From Larix sibirica (taxonomy: Eukaryota; Streptophyta; Pinopsida; Pinales; Pinaceae): a DNA stretch of 64,000 bases. The stretch is taken from NCBI GenBank assembly GCA_004151065.3, contig NWUY0304821840.1:1-64000 (forward strand). Direction: 5' to 3'. Both the position numbers and the translations under genes were made by a program. Each line of letters opens with the position of its first letter. The first letter of the stretch is position 1. This document shows positions 12,933-24,720 of this stretch, in pieces. Under the pieces are notes generated by a model. The model saw nothing but the letters and a program-made list of their open reading frames with translations. It ran no database searches and was not told the origin of the DNA.

Positions 12933-15299
12933 GGCTTCTATTACGCTTTCATTCTAAGGCTTGAACAACTCTCCTGGGCCAAACCAAATAAAACAAGGGG
13001 ATTCTATTTCAACAAAATCAAGATTGATTGTGTCTTGTTAAAAAAAACATAGCCTGAAGAAGTCTCACATTCATAACATAAATTGAGATTCTTGCAAGAA
13101 GTGGAAATGACTATACCTCATTACTAACGTGGAACAACTGGGCTTGGAGTAAAGGTAATTAGCTTGTAATAGCTTTACAGCAGTCTCCATTCTTGTCAAA
13201 AGAAAGAGAAATAAAAAGTGTACTTATAAGAGCTAAAGCGAATAAGCTATAAAGGTAATTAGAGAGCTGGGATAATGAAAGCATTGTTTTAAGCATTGCC
13301 TATCGGCAATTTCTATTCCTGTCTCCAGCCCCTGCGCAGCCCAGATATGATTACTGGCAATAAAACTTAGCAGAGCTCTAGCGAATAAGCTTCAGAGAGA
13401 TAGAGAGACTCTTATTACTCGCCCTAAGTTATTGCTTACTTTCTTACTTTATTATTAGGTGTTTGCTTTTTCTGCTCTTGATTGCCCTTGCAACACCATT
13501 GCTATAACAATCACCATCATCACCACCTAGGGGTCATAGAGATCAAAACTTACAGAAATGGCCTATTTCAGTAAGAAGAAAATACACATGTGCAGCTGTT
13601 TTTAATTGTCTTTTATACGGTATGAAGAATAAGCTCTATAGGTAATATATAAGCAGCTATGTATGTGCATGTATGGGGTCAACTACTTGGCACTGAGTAG
13701 AGCACATTCATGCACTGACTGACTAGAGCCTGACCTGAAGACTCAATCAAGCCCTTTATTACCAGAGGACCCTTCCTTTCCTTTGCGTATGATCTAAGAT
13801 CTTGTAGATAGGACAAAGCTCGGGGAAGACTGAACTTTGCAATTGTATCATTCTGTAGGTGCTGCTGGACCGGTTTTCGCATTAGTGTAGGGCAGAAGAG
13901 TAGGTGCTCATATTTGCATATGTCATAAATTCTTGTGGTCAGATGTACTACAGTTGAGGATGATCTGTGTGGTTCCACTTTTGAGATTCTCCAGCCAGGA
14001 TCACTTCGATTTATTCCTGGTCAATGCGCTTCCCTATCGGAGTTATAGGCCCGTCCCGGGGTTGGTTGCACATAGTCGTTCACTGTGATAGTCGTTGTCT
14101 TCATTCGTCTAGCGTCTTGCCTCACGTGCTGGGAACACTCTCTCACGTATGGTGGATGGGGCTACTACCCTTATCGAGTTAATATGGGGGAACAGACTTA
14201 ATATCATTCCATGAGTCGAAGGGGGTCTCGTGATTACGAGTGAACAGCATCAGGTTCCACTGGGCCGTTGGCGGAAGATTTCACAGCTGGGATGATAACT
14301 ATAGGTTGAACTGTGGACGTAAGGTGAACTGCAGCATTAGTTTTCCACTGGGTGTGATGATAACTAACTAACTGGGTGATGAGAGAACTTCGGGCTTGAG
14401 GTGCCCCTAGTTCTTGGTGGTACAATTCGTGTAGGTCATCAATGTGTCTTGTTCGGTTGCAACTATTTTTACCTCATCTCTATCGTTCGGTTGTTCGATG
14501 ACTGAGTGTGATGAGTGCCATTCTCGTTAGGTCTAGTCACAACATGTCTGGCCATTGTCTAGCCTAATGGTTCATTGAGGAGCCAACATAGTCATAATAC
14601 CTGGCAGCTTACTTAGGTGTCGTTGTTTTAATCTAGCCACATGGGTTCGCCCAGCCCTCATCAGTTAATTGACTAGCAGCCCTCAATTCCTATACCAGCA
14701 GCGGGATGCTACTCACGAGCTGGTAAGGGACAGGTTCCGGTCACTCTTTCGATGCCATGCCATCCTTTATTAATATATAAATATATCCCGGTAAGATCTT
14801 CGCAATTGCCTGTCATAGGCCTGGCTTGCCTTGCTTTTGTAACATTGGCTGCTTGGTCTAATTGGCTGGTATACCCTCCCTCCTTTCTAGATCTGTAGTT
14901 GTCTGAGGAAAAGAAAGGGCCATAGAGGCCAACTTTTCTAAAGCAAAATGCAAGTTGTGGGGGTCAGACGGCTCGAGTACAAGTGTATAAACGTGCGAAA
15001 AACGGCTTTCTTTTTGATAAGCAAGAAAAGGGATGCGCCCGTTGAGGTTCATACAACACATAGAGCCTCAGAGAGGAGAGGTTGAGCCATTCACACTGGT
15101 TAGGTAGTGTCATTCAGGGAGGTAATGTAGTCCCAGTGGTTAGGTGGCACCCATTCCCATAACTCCTTCCTCTACTCCCATTACTAGTCTCCGCTAGATC
15201 AAGGAAGAGAAGTACGCCAAGTTCGCCTAAAGCACAGTCAGTACGCCCTGTAAGGCACCCGGTCCACCTACTCCTACTGCAACAGTATATAGAGCACCT
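12933..15299. other. Non-coding stretch, nothing recognised
   Basis: No known gene or RNA was found. The minus-strand open frame at 14858-15061 has a reasonably protein-like composition but no recognisable motif or start context. Phrases such as GCGAATAAGCT and AAGGTAATTAG recur around 13140-13390, suggesting a further eroded repeat. Confidence 0.55.
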
Positions 15300-15730
15300 C
15301 ACATAGCAGACTCACACCATAAGCGCCTAATAGCCGATCATAAACAGAAGGTCATAGATGATAGCCAGGAGTCATAGACACTAAGTGACTTTTCTCATTG
15401 CCTGAAAGTACGTGCCAATAGCCAGTCGTAATAGCCTGTTGTCATTGCGGATATATAGCTGGTAGCTTGTAGCCGGTCGTTCTAGCCAGGAGTCATAGCC
15501 AGTCTCATTGACAGGAAATAGGTGGTCACCAATAAATAAGTCCCCAATAGACCAACAGTGGTCGCCGATAAGGAGGTGGTCATTGATAGGAGAGGAGGTC
15601 AATAGCCTGTCGCCAGGAGATCTCACTGAACCTTCCTTATACTTTGAACTAACTCTATTGCTATGGAACCATGGGAATCTTACTGAGTGAGGCCAGATGG
15701 AAGGAGACGGACGATGCATTATTTACGTGA
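15300..15730. repeat. Composite repeat family C, copy 1
   Basis: The first part is an irregular array of short units of the type AGCCAGGAGTCAT, AGCCAGTCTCATTG, AGGAGGTGGTCATTGAT and AATAGCCTGTCGCC. It is followed by AGATGGAAGGAGACGGACGA and TGCATTATTTACGTGAATTC (15697-15735). The same succession occurs at 22600-22930, 27290-27860 and 34600-35260. Units drift in length (about 11-19 bases), so the array is old. Confidence 0.65.
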
Positions 15731-16013
15731 ATTCACAAGAGGGAGGATCAGAATGGGCCATTAATAAAAAATAGAGTAATACGGAGAATCTCATATATAA
15801 TGCAAGTTGACACACCCTAGGGAACTCTTTCAATATTTTTTTAGAGTTACTATCGGGACTCGAGGTGGTCCAATATAACGAATAGGTGCTACCCAGAGGT
15901 GATACCCAGCTAGAGTTGAGCGATACCATCCATTTCAATTTACTAAAGTAGTGCTCTATACATTAGACTCTGAGCTTATATGTTAAGCAAGTAGTAGGTT
16001 TAGCAATGGAGAT

Positions 16014-16050
16014 TCTTTCTAAAATGATAATTTTTCTCATTCTAGAAAGA
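16014..16050. other. Perfect-but-one stem-loop (14-bp arms, 9-base loop)
   Basis: TCTTTCTAAAATGA at 16014-16027 pairs with TCATTCTAGAAAGA at 16037-16050, with a single A-C mismatch and the loop TAATTTTTC. Plant mitochondrial transcripts often end near such stems, but no gene lies upstream on either strand, so a role in transcript ends is not supported by context. Confidence 0.75.
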
Positions 16051-17492
16051 ACACTACCCGGGTTGGTTCTTCGGTTCGTGTTTTTATTATCTGGCGGGTG
16101 CCAAGGGAGGGCGGAAAGGGTCGTCTGATTAAAGCGAAACAGATAAGTAAGGTGGTCTTCGTCAGAAGGAAACGCAGAAAAGTTTAAAGCAGAAAGGAAA
16201 CAGTAAAGGTAGAAGGAGGAAGGGGTGGGTAATCTAGTGGGTAGGTGGTGGGCCTAAAGTTTTTCAATCTCCTTTTATATTCAGGAGCATTGGAAAAGAG
16301 ACAGAGCCATAAGCCCAGTAAGGAATAAAATAATATTAAGCCGAGGAATGAGCCTTGTTTTTATTGCCAGAAGTGCCCGTCCCAGGAGCATGTTGAAATA
16401 TGGGTAGGTACTACCTTAAGCCCTGAAGCTTTGTTATATTAGGGACTCCCAGAGGCAAGTTTGTTACCAATTAGGCACGATTGAAGGAATAAACTTATTT
16501 CCCAGCGTTAGAGAGAGGATGAACCTGAAAGGACTGCGAGACGTTTCACTTTGAATGTTTCAAAATAACCATTTTGAAATGCATCCTAAGAATAGGAAGC
16601 ATAGATGATAGGTGGTTAAAAAGAAATTAGTGTTTAGAGACTTGCCTATAACCAGTAATTTGTTTCCCTAGTGGAAGTGGTTTACATCGACTCTAAGTAA
16701 GTAGTTTCAGTGCATGGCTTCTGCTGAGATCGCATAGAGACGTGTCGCATATCTACGCTTTACTTGTCCATAATTAATTTCATGAATGTATGTTTCCAAG
16801 CTTTAGTCCCATGCTCTAAGGCCTCCTGCCCCCTGCTCTTCAATCCAAGTGCAAAGCCTTAGTAACATAAATACTAATACAACTTACTATATAAGCTCGC
16901 ATGGATTACGTTGAACTTTAACTTGCATCTCTACGTCCTGGCCATAAACAAAGAGAATAAATATATTTCACGGATGATATCATATCTACGTACATTGCTC
17001 CCCGGATATAATTCCACAAGCTTTATTTTGATGGTTCTACTATTGGCTACTTTGCTAATCCACTGTTGGGATAGGCGGCTCTAATTGGCCGATGATCCAA
17101 AGGAAACAGCTATGACACTATTATCTTTATGGAAATACAGTTTATACAACGCCCATCATTCATTCCCATACGGTATATGCCGAGAAATACCCAGTTGGTA
17201 GGTATTAACGAACGCTAGCTAGTTGATGCTGTCAATTGCTTTGAGGTTTGAAAAGGGAGGAAGTAAGGGGTCTGCAAAGCCAACAACAGATTTGACCAGG
17301 CAGGCAGTTCACTTGTAACTTGATGTCACAAAAACTTATCATTCCATGTCCGAACATAAATAATATAAAATTGAAGAATCCGCAAGTTAATAATATTAAG
17401 TATCTTCCACCAATATGGCAGGTAAAAACTTGCATATCTACGTTTTTATATATGAGACTTGCATCTATGTCAAACTTTCTTTTCGCATCTCT

Positions 17493-17520
17493 ACGACCCG
17501 GAGGTGATGAGGGGGTGAGG
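17493..17520 (+). repeat. 28-bp dispersed repeat, copy 2
   Basis: Identical to 6675-6702. The flanks also share diverged text (CAACCATCGGGAGAGGAGCG after copy 1, CGACCGTTAGGGAGATACGC after copy 2), so the original repeat was longer than 28 bp. Confidence 0.9.
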
Positions 17521-18050
17521 GTACAAACCCTTCGACCGTTAGGGAGATACGCGAAGACCAGTCGGGAGGGGGTTAGGTTCAACTTTTTTTTTCATTTTTT
17601 ATTAACTTTTTGAGCTTTCAATTTGCTAACACTGCTTCGGAGAGTAATAGCTCCGAGGAGTGGAGTCAAGCCCAATAAGCGCAGAAGATAAAACCAATAT
17701 TTTGTTCAATTAACACAATAACTGATTTATTTTATTGAACCAGTCTTTCTTTTACCGATTGCTCTCATTAAAACATTGATCCTATTGCTTGAACCCATGT
17801 TCAGTAAGACAGACAGGTTCAAATAGAGACGCGAGAGAATGAACCCTTGAATTATGAACAGTTTCCCGCTTTATATTTCACAATTTATTGTATTAAGGCT
17901 TTACTCCTTTTCGCCGGTGGTATCGCCCCATGAAGGTTGATTGCAGAAGCCTATTGCTCGGCGCCCCACATTCCCTGCTTGCAGACCCAGATCGGAATCG
18001 GAAATGGTTACAATGATTCAAAAACTAATAAACAAAAACTCCTCATTCTT

Positions 18051-18084
18051 GGAGCGAAGCCGCTTGTCCTTCCGAGGGCAAGGA
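18051..18084 (+). repeat. 34-bp dispersed repeat, copy 2
   Basis: Identical to 6735-6768; flanking bases differ on both sides. Confidence 0.92.
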
Positions 18085-18710
18085 CTGTTTTGTGCTCTCT
18101 TTCGTACCTAAGTCGAGTGTTTTTGTTTAAAAGTTCCACTTGTGTCACAAAGCATAAACTAATTGGGCCATCCAACTGGGATTTAAGCAGCGGGCTTTTT
18201 ATCCTTGCCTTCCGGAACTACCCATAGCCTTGCTTAGGTTTTTTTGGCGCGGGACCACAGGAAAATAGTCCACGTAGTTCAGGTTGTGGCTCATTTGGAG
18301 AGGAGTCTTTAGCTGATAATTAGTTATGGTTTCATACCTACCTACCTAAGTGAGCAGTCTTGAGTGGGCAGTATTGTCTCCCTCCTAAGGATAATTATGG
18401 GTACTCCTTCAACGTTGGCATTAAAAAAAGTAGGCGGTGTTTTAGAGCGGGTGGGCTCTTGCTTTCCCTTACACACAAAGAAGTGGTAGCAGTCTTGATT
18501 CCTACCTTAGGGTGGGATTTCGGTAACAAACAAGCTAGCAGCCTACGAACAACGTTTAGTTTTTTGTTAAGCGCAACAAGAAAGAAAAGAAAGGGGTATG
18601 TCTTGTCTCTTCTTACCCACTGGGCCGGGAGCAGTTAACTGAAGAAGTGGTAGTGTTTCAAAGGTAAATCAATATAGGATAGAAGCCAGGTTTACAACCG
18701 CGTGACAATT

Positions 18711-18728
18711 ATATATATATATATATAT
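18711..18728. repeat. (AT)9 microsatellite
   Basis: Nine uninterrupted AT units. A similar but interrupted AT tract lies at about 39416-39437. Confidence 0.95.
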
Positions 18729-20819
18729 GTTTAAACAGAACTATCAGTTCTATATAAAGATAGTTTGGTTGGCGCGTTATTAGCTTTTCGCATTTTCACA
18801 TGTATAATAGCAATTTATAGAGTAGTTAGCTGTTTAAGCTTAGTCACACAAAACATAGAGTATCTATTAACTTGTCTATACCTAGAACAAACCTTGCCGA
18901 ACTACAACTTCCCTTAAATAAACCTACCTCTTGCCTTACTACCCCTTCCCTATGACAGAGACATCAAACCCAGTCTAGTTTTTCAACATAGATTGAAAGT
19001 TTTGGAAGCCCCATTATGCCTGCCGGATATCACAGGAAGGAACTTCACGCAGGTTTACCCTTTACCCCAGGAATAGGACAAGAATAATAAATTTATATAC
19101 CCTATGACCCTAGAAAAAACTCAACCTCAACGACTAAAACATAATAATGGAGACTTTGAATAGCCCGAGATGGAATAACTAAATAAGTATATGCTCCCCT
19201 GGTGAAAAGCAAATGCCAGGAGCTCGTCTTCGTTTCCCTAGTTAGCCTGGGTCTTTGATACTTTGGTAGATAGAAAAAGAAAAGATTGACCAGGAGGCAT
19301 CAATCAACAGCTAGGAATCTGGAATCTCATCCTAACCCAGAGGCAACCATTTGTAGCCATCTTTTTAGATTTGTCTCAGTAGTTGTCTACTAGTTAAAAC
19401 ACCTGTAAAACTGGTAAATTCTGGAACAAAAGGTCCTACGGTGCTTGTCCGCATCGGGCAAGGGGAAGTAGCCGGAAATTGAACTGAACCTTCTTTTCAA
19501 ACTGTAAAATGAAGGAACCAAAGGGGGCGTGGGTAGATCCAGACAAATACTATCTGAAAGGAAAGGAGGTACCTACTGCTCAAGGGGAGGGGCTCTAGTA
19601 AATCTCTCTTCAACCACCATCGCAACTAGCCAACCTAACTGTGGAAATAATTTGCGGTTATGCTAGTTCGTTCTGCTGGTGCTTATTCTGCTGGGAAGAA
19701 TACTGCTGCTGTTATCTATCTTACTGCCTGCCCGATCTCTCTCTCTCTTGCTATCTGTCTATTTATCCTTTCTTATATTCTATCTCTTGTACGTAGGCGG
19801 TGCTACTTCTATTGTCTGGCGGACATATATTTTTGTAGAGTGTACTATTATTATTATACGTGAATATAAATCGTAAGCTGGTGGAGCACAACCATTCCCA
19901 AAACTAAAACACCCTGTTTATTGCTTACTGGCAGGCTGACTGGTATATAATGCGCAACTTCACAGCCTATACCTTAAGGGACCTTATTATAGTGGATATG
20001 CTTATGACTACCATCTTAAGCACCACCATTTTCACAACCATTTGGGGCAGACACAATGTTTCGTTGGTACAGATTATAGAAAACATTCTCCCTCTGGGTG
20101 CTCTAGCAAGCTTTTTAGGAGGCATAACTAGGCCATAGGATAAGAGCACATTGACAGGCTAGAACATTACCGGAAGTTACACCGGTGCTAGGGATTATGG
20201 GGATGGGGATTTTGGATACGTCCCTTTGAAAAAGGAGTTTGAGGAGGTGCCTAACCTACCCTTTTATTATGCGATTTACTCACTGTTCACCGGCCAGCCC
20301 CAGAAAAGATAGAGATTGATATATTTCTTTACGAAATCGGAACTTTATTTAGTATATTGAACGGGTTAGAATAGAGATAAGGAACACCTTGCCCGATGTG
20401 GACAAGCGACTTCGTACCTTATCTTTTTTGTGGAATTTACCCCACTACCCTAGCTGCTTTAGAATTGACTGGCGCTATCAGTAATGCTACTATTTGAATG
20501 AATTCTTTTAAGCGCCACAGAATACACAACAGAGGCTTAGAATATTACCATTACTTTGACCTAGAAACCTATCCTTCCGATACTGAGGGAAAGCATAATC
20601 CTACTTAGCCTTAGACAGAGAACATTACCATCCATCACGACCTTAAATGCCAGCTTATCCATCGTACCCCAGAAATTAGATGCCCGCCGAGAGAAAGAAC
20701 AACCCCCACGTATTACCCTTTGGGATTTTCACATTCCAGCGATCCCAGACAAAGACTGACTTTGAGGGGAAGTGAAACCGCCGAGGTAGGAAAAAGTATA
20801 ATAGTAAGAGCACCTGCCT

Positions 20820-21700
20820 TGTCTACCTTCTAAGAATCTGTTATAAAGTGTTATAAAACACTGGGTGAATGCTATGCTGCTGTTGTATCGAACGCCCGTC
20901 CCGTTCAACGATGCTCTATGTGAAGGCCCATGCCTTTTAAGCAGGTAATTGAGCCAGTAAAGAGTATACGAAAGGTTTTTATTAGCAGCAGGTCACGCAC
21001 GCACAAACATTAATCAAGTAGACTGAGTAAAGTAAGACCACTGAACTGCGTTCCTCAAGCCAATAGGTAAGAGATCTACTAATAAGTAAGTCTGGGGCCA
21101 ATAGGTAAGAGATCTACTAATAAGTAAGTCTGGCATTCATAAAAAGTGAAGTTATGATGATCCAACTGCTACTCTACTGGTTGTTCTTGTTCCACCCCCA
21201 CCTACTCAACTTCCATTCATCTAGTAGGCGGCATATCAAGGTAATATGAAAGGTTATAAGTGCCTGCCATACCCACTAAGTTATAAATTCAGAAAGTGTA
21301 TAGGGCTAGAGGTCTAGGTCTTAAGATGGATACGTAGTGCGCGCTGTATGTGATACTGTCTGTAAGCTGGCTGAATCCTGTCCCGAGAAGATAAGTCTAG
21401 TAGTGCAAACTAAGCATGGATGATTCAAGCGGTATAGGGAAAGGTCTAGTGATTCAGGTGGGTAGAAGGCAGTAAATGAAAGGTGGGTAGGTCTATTCCT
21501 AGCTAGAATGCAGCGGGTGCCCGCTATAATTCATCAATTGTATCCTGAGGATGAAGCCTGGTCCGAAAAGAGAAGATAGTGCTACCCAAGAAGATTCCAG
21601 AAGGACAGTGGGTGCCCGGGTGGGGTGGAAAGACGAAAAGTAAAAGCAAGTCGGGTAAAGTTCATAGCAAAGGTCTAAGTGCAACGTTGAATAGAGTGCC
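20820..21700. repeat. Repeat family B, copy 2 (longest)
   Basis: Landmarks shared with 2748-3420 appear as CTTCTAAGAATCTGTTATAA leading to GAACGCCCGTCCC (20828-20903), GGTTGTTCTTGTTCCACCCC (21179), and ACTAAGCATGGATGATTCAA followed by GGTGGGTAGAAGGCAGTAAA (21409-21480). Shared with 24490-24720 are GTCTAGGTCTT, TACGTAGTG and CGCTGTATGTGATACTGTC leading to TGTAAGCTGGC (21311-21371). The contained tandem at 21059-21133 is listed separately. Confidence 0.7.
21059..21133. repeat. Perfect tandem duplication, 37-bp unit
   Basis: GCCAATAGGTAAGAGATCTA...AAGTCTGG occurs at 21059-21095 and again, without a mismatch, at 21097-21133, separated by one G. Perfect identity inside an otherwise decayed repeat copy points to a recent slippage or duplication. 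Confidence 0.97.
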
Positions 21701-21779
21701 TCATGATCTTGGACCCGTATAATCCTTCCCCTCCTTTGTCGGGAAAGAGCTGCGCACCTTGCTAGGTTCATTAGTTGTA

Positions 21780-22480
21780 AGAAGTGACCTATGTCGGCGA
21801 AGTTACGAGGGGAATTGAAAAGTTATGTCGGCGATAAAAAGTGGCAGGATTATTCAAATAAGCATAAGTTGAACCAACAGCATCTCCATAAGCAGTTGAA
21901 GAAGCAGTATTCCTCCAAGCAATTGTTGAACCAGGTAAGAGGAAGAAGGAATGGCCCAGGAGCAGTTACCGTAGCAGTTCCAGGATTCTTTCCAGAAGTC
22001 TTCAGCCTTTCACCTCTCAACAGAGGAAAGATGCCTTTAGCCATCAACCTATAGCCTGTAACCTTTAGCCAGGAACCACCAGCCTCACCTAACACAGGGA
22101 GGAGGGAATAACCAGGAGGGAATAGAAGCCTTACCTACGATATACTTACTTACGTTGATTCAGCATTTGAAGAGCATAGGAAAATCGATGTTGAGGAGCT
22201 TAGTACAATTTTTTTAGGAGTTGGAGGAGGATTATTAGTTTTCCCCAAAGAGCCAACCGAGTGATTGATTGGATTTGATTGATTGATGAGTCTGCTGCTT
22301 TCCCAAACAGTCAACTGATCGAACCACCAAAAGAGCCGGAAGCCTTTACCCCTGAACCTATCGTATCATCTTAGGCCTTCATCACCAGCAGCCTCACCAA
22401 GAAAATAAGAAGCCTAAACAGGAACAACAGAAGTAACCATCAGCCTGTAACCTTTTTACAGAAGCCTTTTGCCAAGCCCA
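21780..22480. repeat. Low-complexity tract with AGAAGCC and ACCAGCAG-like units
   Basis: Phrases such as CAGAAGTCTTCAGCCTTTCACC, ATGCCTTTAGCC, AGCCTGTAACCTTTAGCCAG and GAAGCCTTTACC follow each other without a fixed period. The same vocabulary appears at 28020-28230. Frames reading through it on both strands (21791-22095) are repeat artefacts. Confidence 0.5.
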
Positions 22481-22599
22481 CCGAGGAGCGAGTGAGTGAG
22501 TTATTTAATTCATGGCCAGTCTTATGAAAGGGGTGGTCCCACGAAATAGGTAGGTATTCAAGTGGGGTTACAACGGAATAGGTTTCGAGATGGGTTCCA

Positions 22600-23050
22600 A
22601 CGGACGGACAAAGCCGGGAGTCATAGCCGGTTAATAGCCTGTGATCGACGATAGCCAGTATCATCCCCAGGAGGTGGTGGTCTTTGCCCATAGCAGTCAT
22701 ACCTATTCCCCATACCTATACCTATACCTATACCTATACCTATACCTAGTCCTGCCTACATGGCGTTTCTGCATGAGTGGTTGATTACTCCCCCGATTGG
22801 TTGGTAATAATAGCCCTCGACCCTCTGCCTCTACCGATACGAAACGGAATATTCCTATCTGGGATAGATGGAAGGAATGAAGAGAAGAGAAGATGTGTTA
22901 CATACGTTAATTCACTTTTCGATTATCCGCCAGACAGACATAGACGCCCATAAGCACCAGTCATAGCCGATTGTCATTGCCGATAGGAAATCATCGACAG
23001 AAGGTCTTTGCCAGAAGGTCATTGCCGAGAAGAGAAGGAGCACCACTTCA
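22600..23050. repeat. Composite repeat family C, copy 2
   Basis: It starts with GTCATAGCCGGTTAATAGCC and AGGAGGTGGTGGTCTTTGCC, passes a hexanucleotide microsatellite, and then reads ATAGCCCTCGA (22810-22820), TACCGATACGAAA (22832-22844), AGATGGAAGGAATGAAG and TACATACGTTAATTC. A second array of GCC-GTCATTGCCGA units follows at 22925-23040. ATAGCCCTCGA and TACCGATACGAAA recur in the same order at 34778 and 34882. Confidence 0.68.
22712..22747. repeat. (ATACCT)6 microsatellite
   Basis: Six perfect hexanucleotide units inside family C copy 2. Perfect units imply recent expansion. Confidence 0.97.
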
Positions 23051-24489
23051 AGAAATACCCGAGTGAGAAGGCCCCCATGTTTCCAACAGACGAAAGAGGA
23101 GAGGATAGGATAGCACGGGGGGCAAGGAAATGAAAATAGAAATGGAGGCACGGAGTGTTAGCAGGAAAACTTGTTAGCTGGGGAGCTGAGGAGCTGGTTG
23201 AACCCGAGGGCTGGGATAAATCACCCGACGAAGCTGGTCCAATCTGACTGGGAGATGAACCAGGGCTTGTTCGAGCTTGCTGGATAATAAGTCAAATGAA
23301 AATGTGAAAATAAAACACGCATCGAATAATATTATCGTATACAAAGAGATATCTCATTTTCGTTCGTTGTGTCCTCTCTTTCTTATCTCTTTAGTTACCG
23401 AAATCAATGATACGCAATTGGTTAAATCAATGTCATTCCAACGCCAGGTCTTGTACCCTTTCCCTTCAAATTGTCACTTGGTATCCCAACCAGGCTACGG
23501 CACCTTACCTACTAGCAGCCAGGCATACCAGGCTAGGCACTACTGCATGCCTACTCAAAAGCATAGCTCTGCAATTGGTCCTGATCCTGAGCTAGAAGGG
23601 GCTCGGGATTTGAGGGGAATAAAGGGCCTTTCCTTCTAGCTTAGGTGAGGTTCTCACTTACCTGAGCATAGCGAAGGGTCCTTTCAGGCGGTAAGGTAGG
23701 TCCTGCCCATCCAGTAAGATTCTGATCAACCCAGCTAGTCAAACAGGCCCAGTTTCCACCTGATCAACAGATGATTATACACACTTATATTTTAATGAAT
23801 TATTGAGGAGCAATTAACCACCCAACTGTAGGAATAAACATAGGCATATTTGGGATAGTAAAGGGGGTACTTTGAAGCCCTAATACGTAATTATTGATGC
23901 ACGGGTGCGGCACGTCTTTCAAATAAGGAAGGGAAACCCACAGGACCTCGAAGGACCAATGTACGAATCCCAACCTTCCTCCCTGCCTGTATGAAGAGCC
24001 GATCAGAATAAGTTGTCCTCACCCCTTTTTTGGGGGGGGGGGCGATAACTCTTCCGTACCTCGCCCTCCGTCCTTGTTCTCGGAAGGACAAGCAATAAAT
24101 TACCTAGTACCTGGTAATTTTTAGAGTGCGAACGGGGAGGTACGTTAAGTGACTCTTAGACCTAAGAAGGGGTATCCTCTATCTGCCTTGCAGAAGAATA
24201 AGCTTTAGGTAACAAGCTGAATCATTTTGGAGTAATGTCCCATTGCCTTGCCCCCTATCAGCGGTACCTTACCAAAGCCAGGATAAAAGTCCTGCCCGCT
24301 CATCGCTACCAATAAATAAGCCACTGTAGAATCTTCAACTGCGCAGATTCTACCGCTGGATAAACTGCTGCTAGCTAATAATGGGGGATAAGATAATACG
24401 TGGTACCTAGAAGTTCATACGTGCTGCGTGGTACTAAGAATAATTTTCAATTTTGGTAGTTTAATCCGATCCCGGGTCTATAGCTGTTC
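23051..24489. other. Non-coding stretch, nothing recognised
   Basis: The open frame at 23277-23639 has a hydrophobic piece (FRSLCPLFLISLVTEI) but matches no family I know. An 11-base G run with one T lies near 24032-24041. A partial inverted relative of the 34-bp repeat is at about 24074-24094. Confidence 0.5.
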
Positions 24490-24720
24490 CTCCCTCCTAA
24501 GCATTCATTAAGTATAGGTAGAAGCAGATCTAGGTCTTCCGGTGGGTACTACGTAGTGATCGCTGTATGTTATACTGTATGTAAGCTGGCAGCGGGGTTA
24601 ATCCTATCCTGAACCAATTAAGAGAAGGTATGTAGCAGTAAGTATTGACTAAGCGCTTTTAATCCACCAAGTAGTCTAGTATAGGTCTTACAGTGCATAG
24701 GTTGTTCTGTCGAGTAAGGA
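24490..24720. repeat. Repeat family B, copy 3 (partial)
   Basis: ATCTAGGTCTTCCGGTGGGT, TACGTAGTGATCGCTGTATG and TTATACTGTATGTAAGCTGG align with 21311-21371 with a few substitutions and small indels. The copy fades after about 24720. Confidence 0.7.

Larger units (their letters stand above)
15731..20819. other. Non-coding stretch with hairpin, dispersed repeats and an AT microsatellite
   Basis: No known gene was recognised. It carries the second copies of the 28-bp (17493) and 34-bp (18051) repeats, a stem-loop at 16014-16050 and an (AT)9 tract at 18711-18728. Overlapping frames on both strands at 17230-17613 and 19660-20149 look like chance. Confidence 0.6.

Noticed and set aside
15300-15620. 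Regular short units that could be mistaken for a CRISPR array
   Set aside because: Units vary in length and sequence, spacers are not unique blocks of fixed size, there are no cas genes, and the context is plant mitochondrial.
23277-23639. Possible membrane-protein gene with a hydrophobic segment
   Set aside because: Only one weak hydrophobic stretch, no match to mitochondrial ccm, sdh or mttB proteins, and an overlapping second frame.
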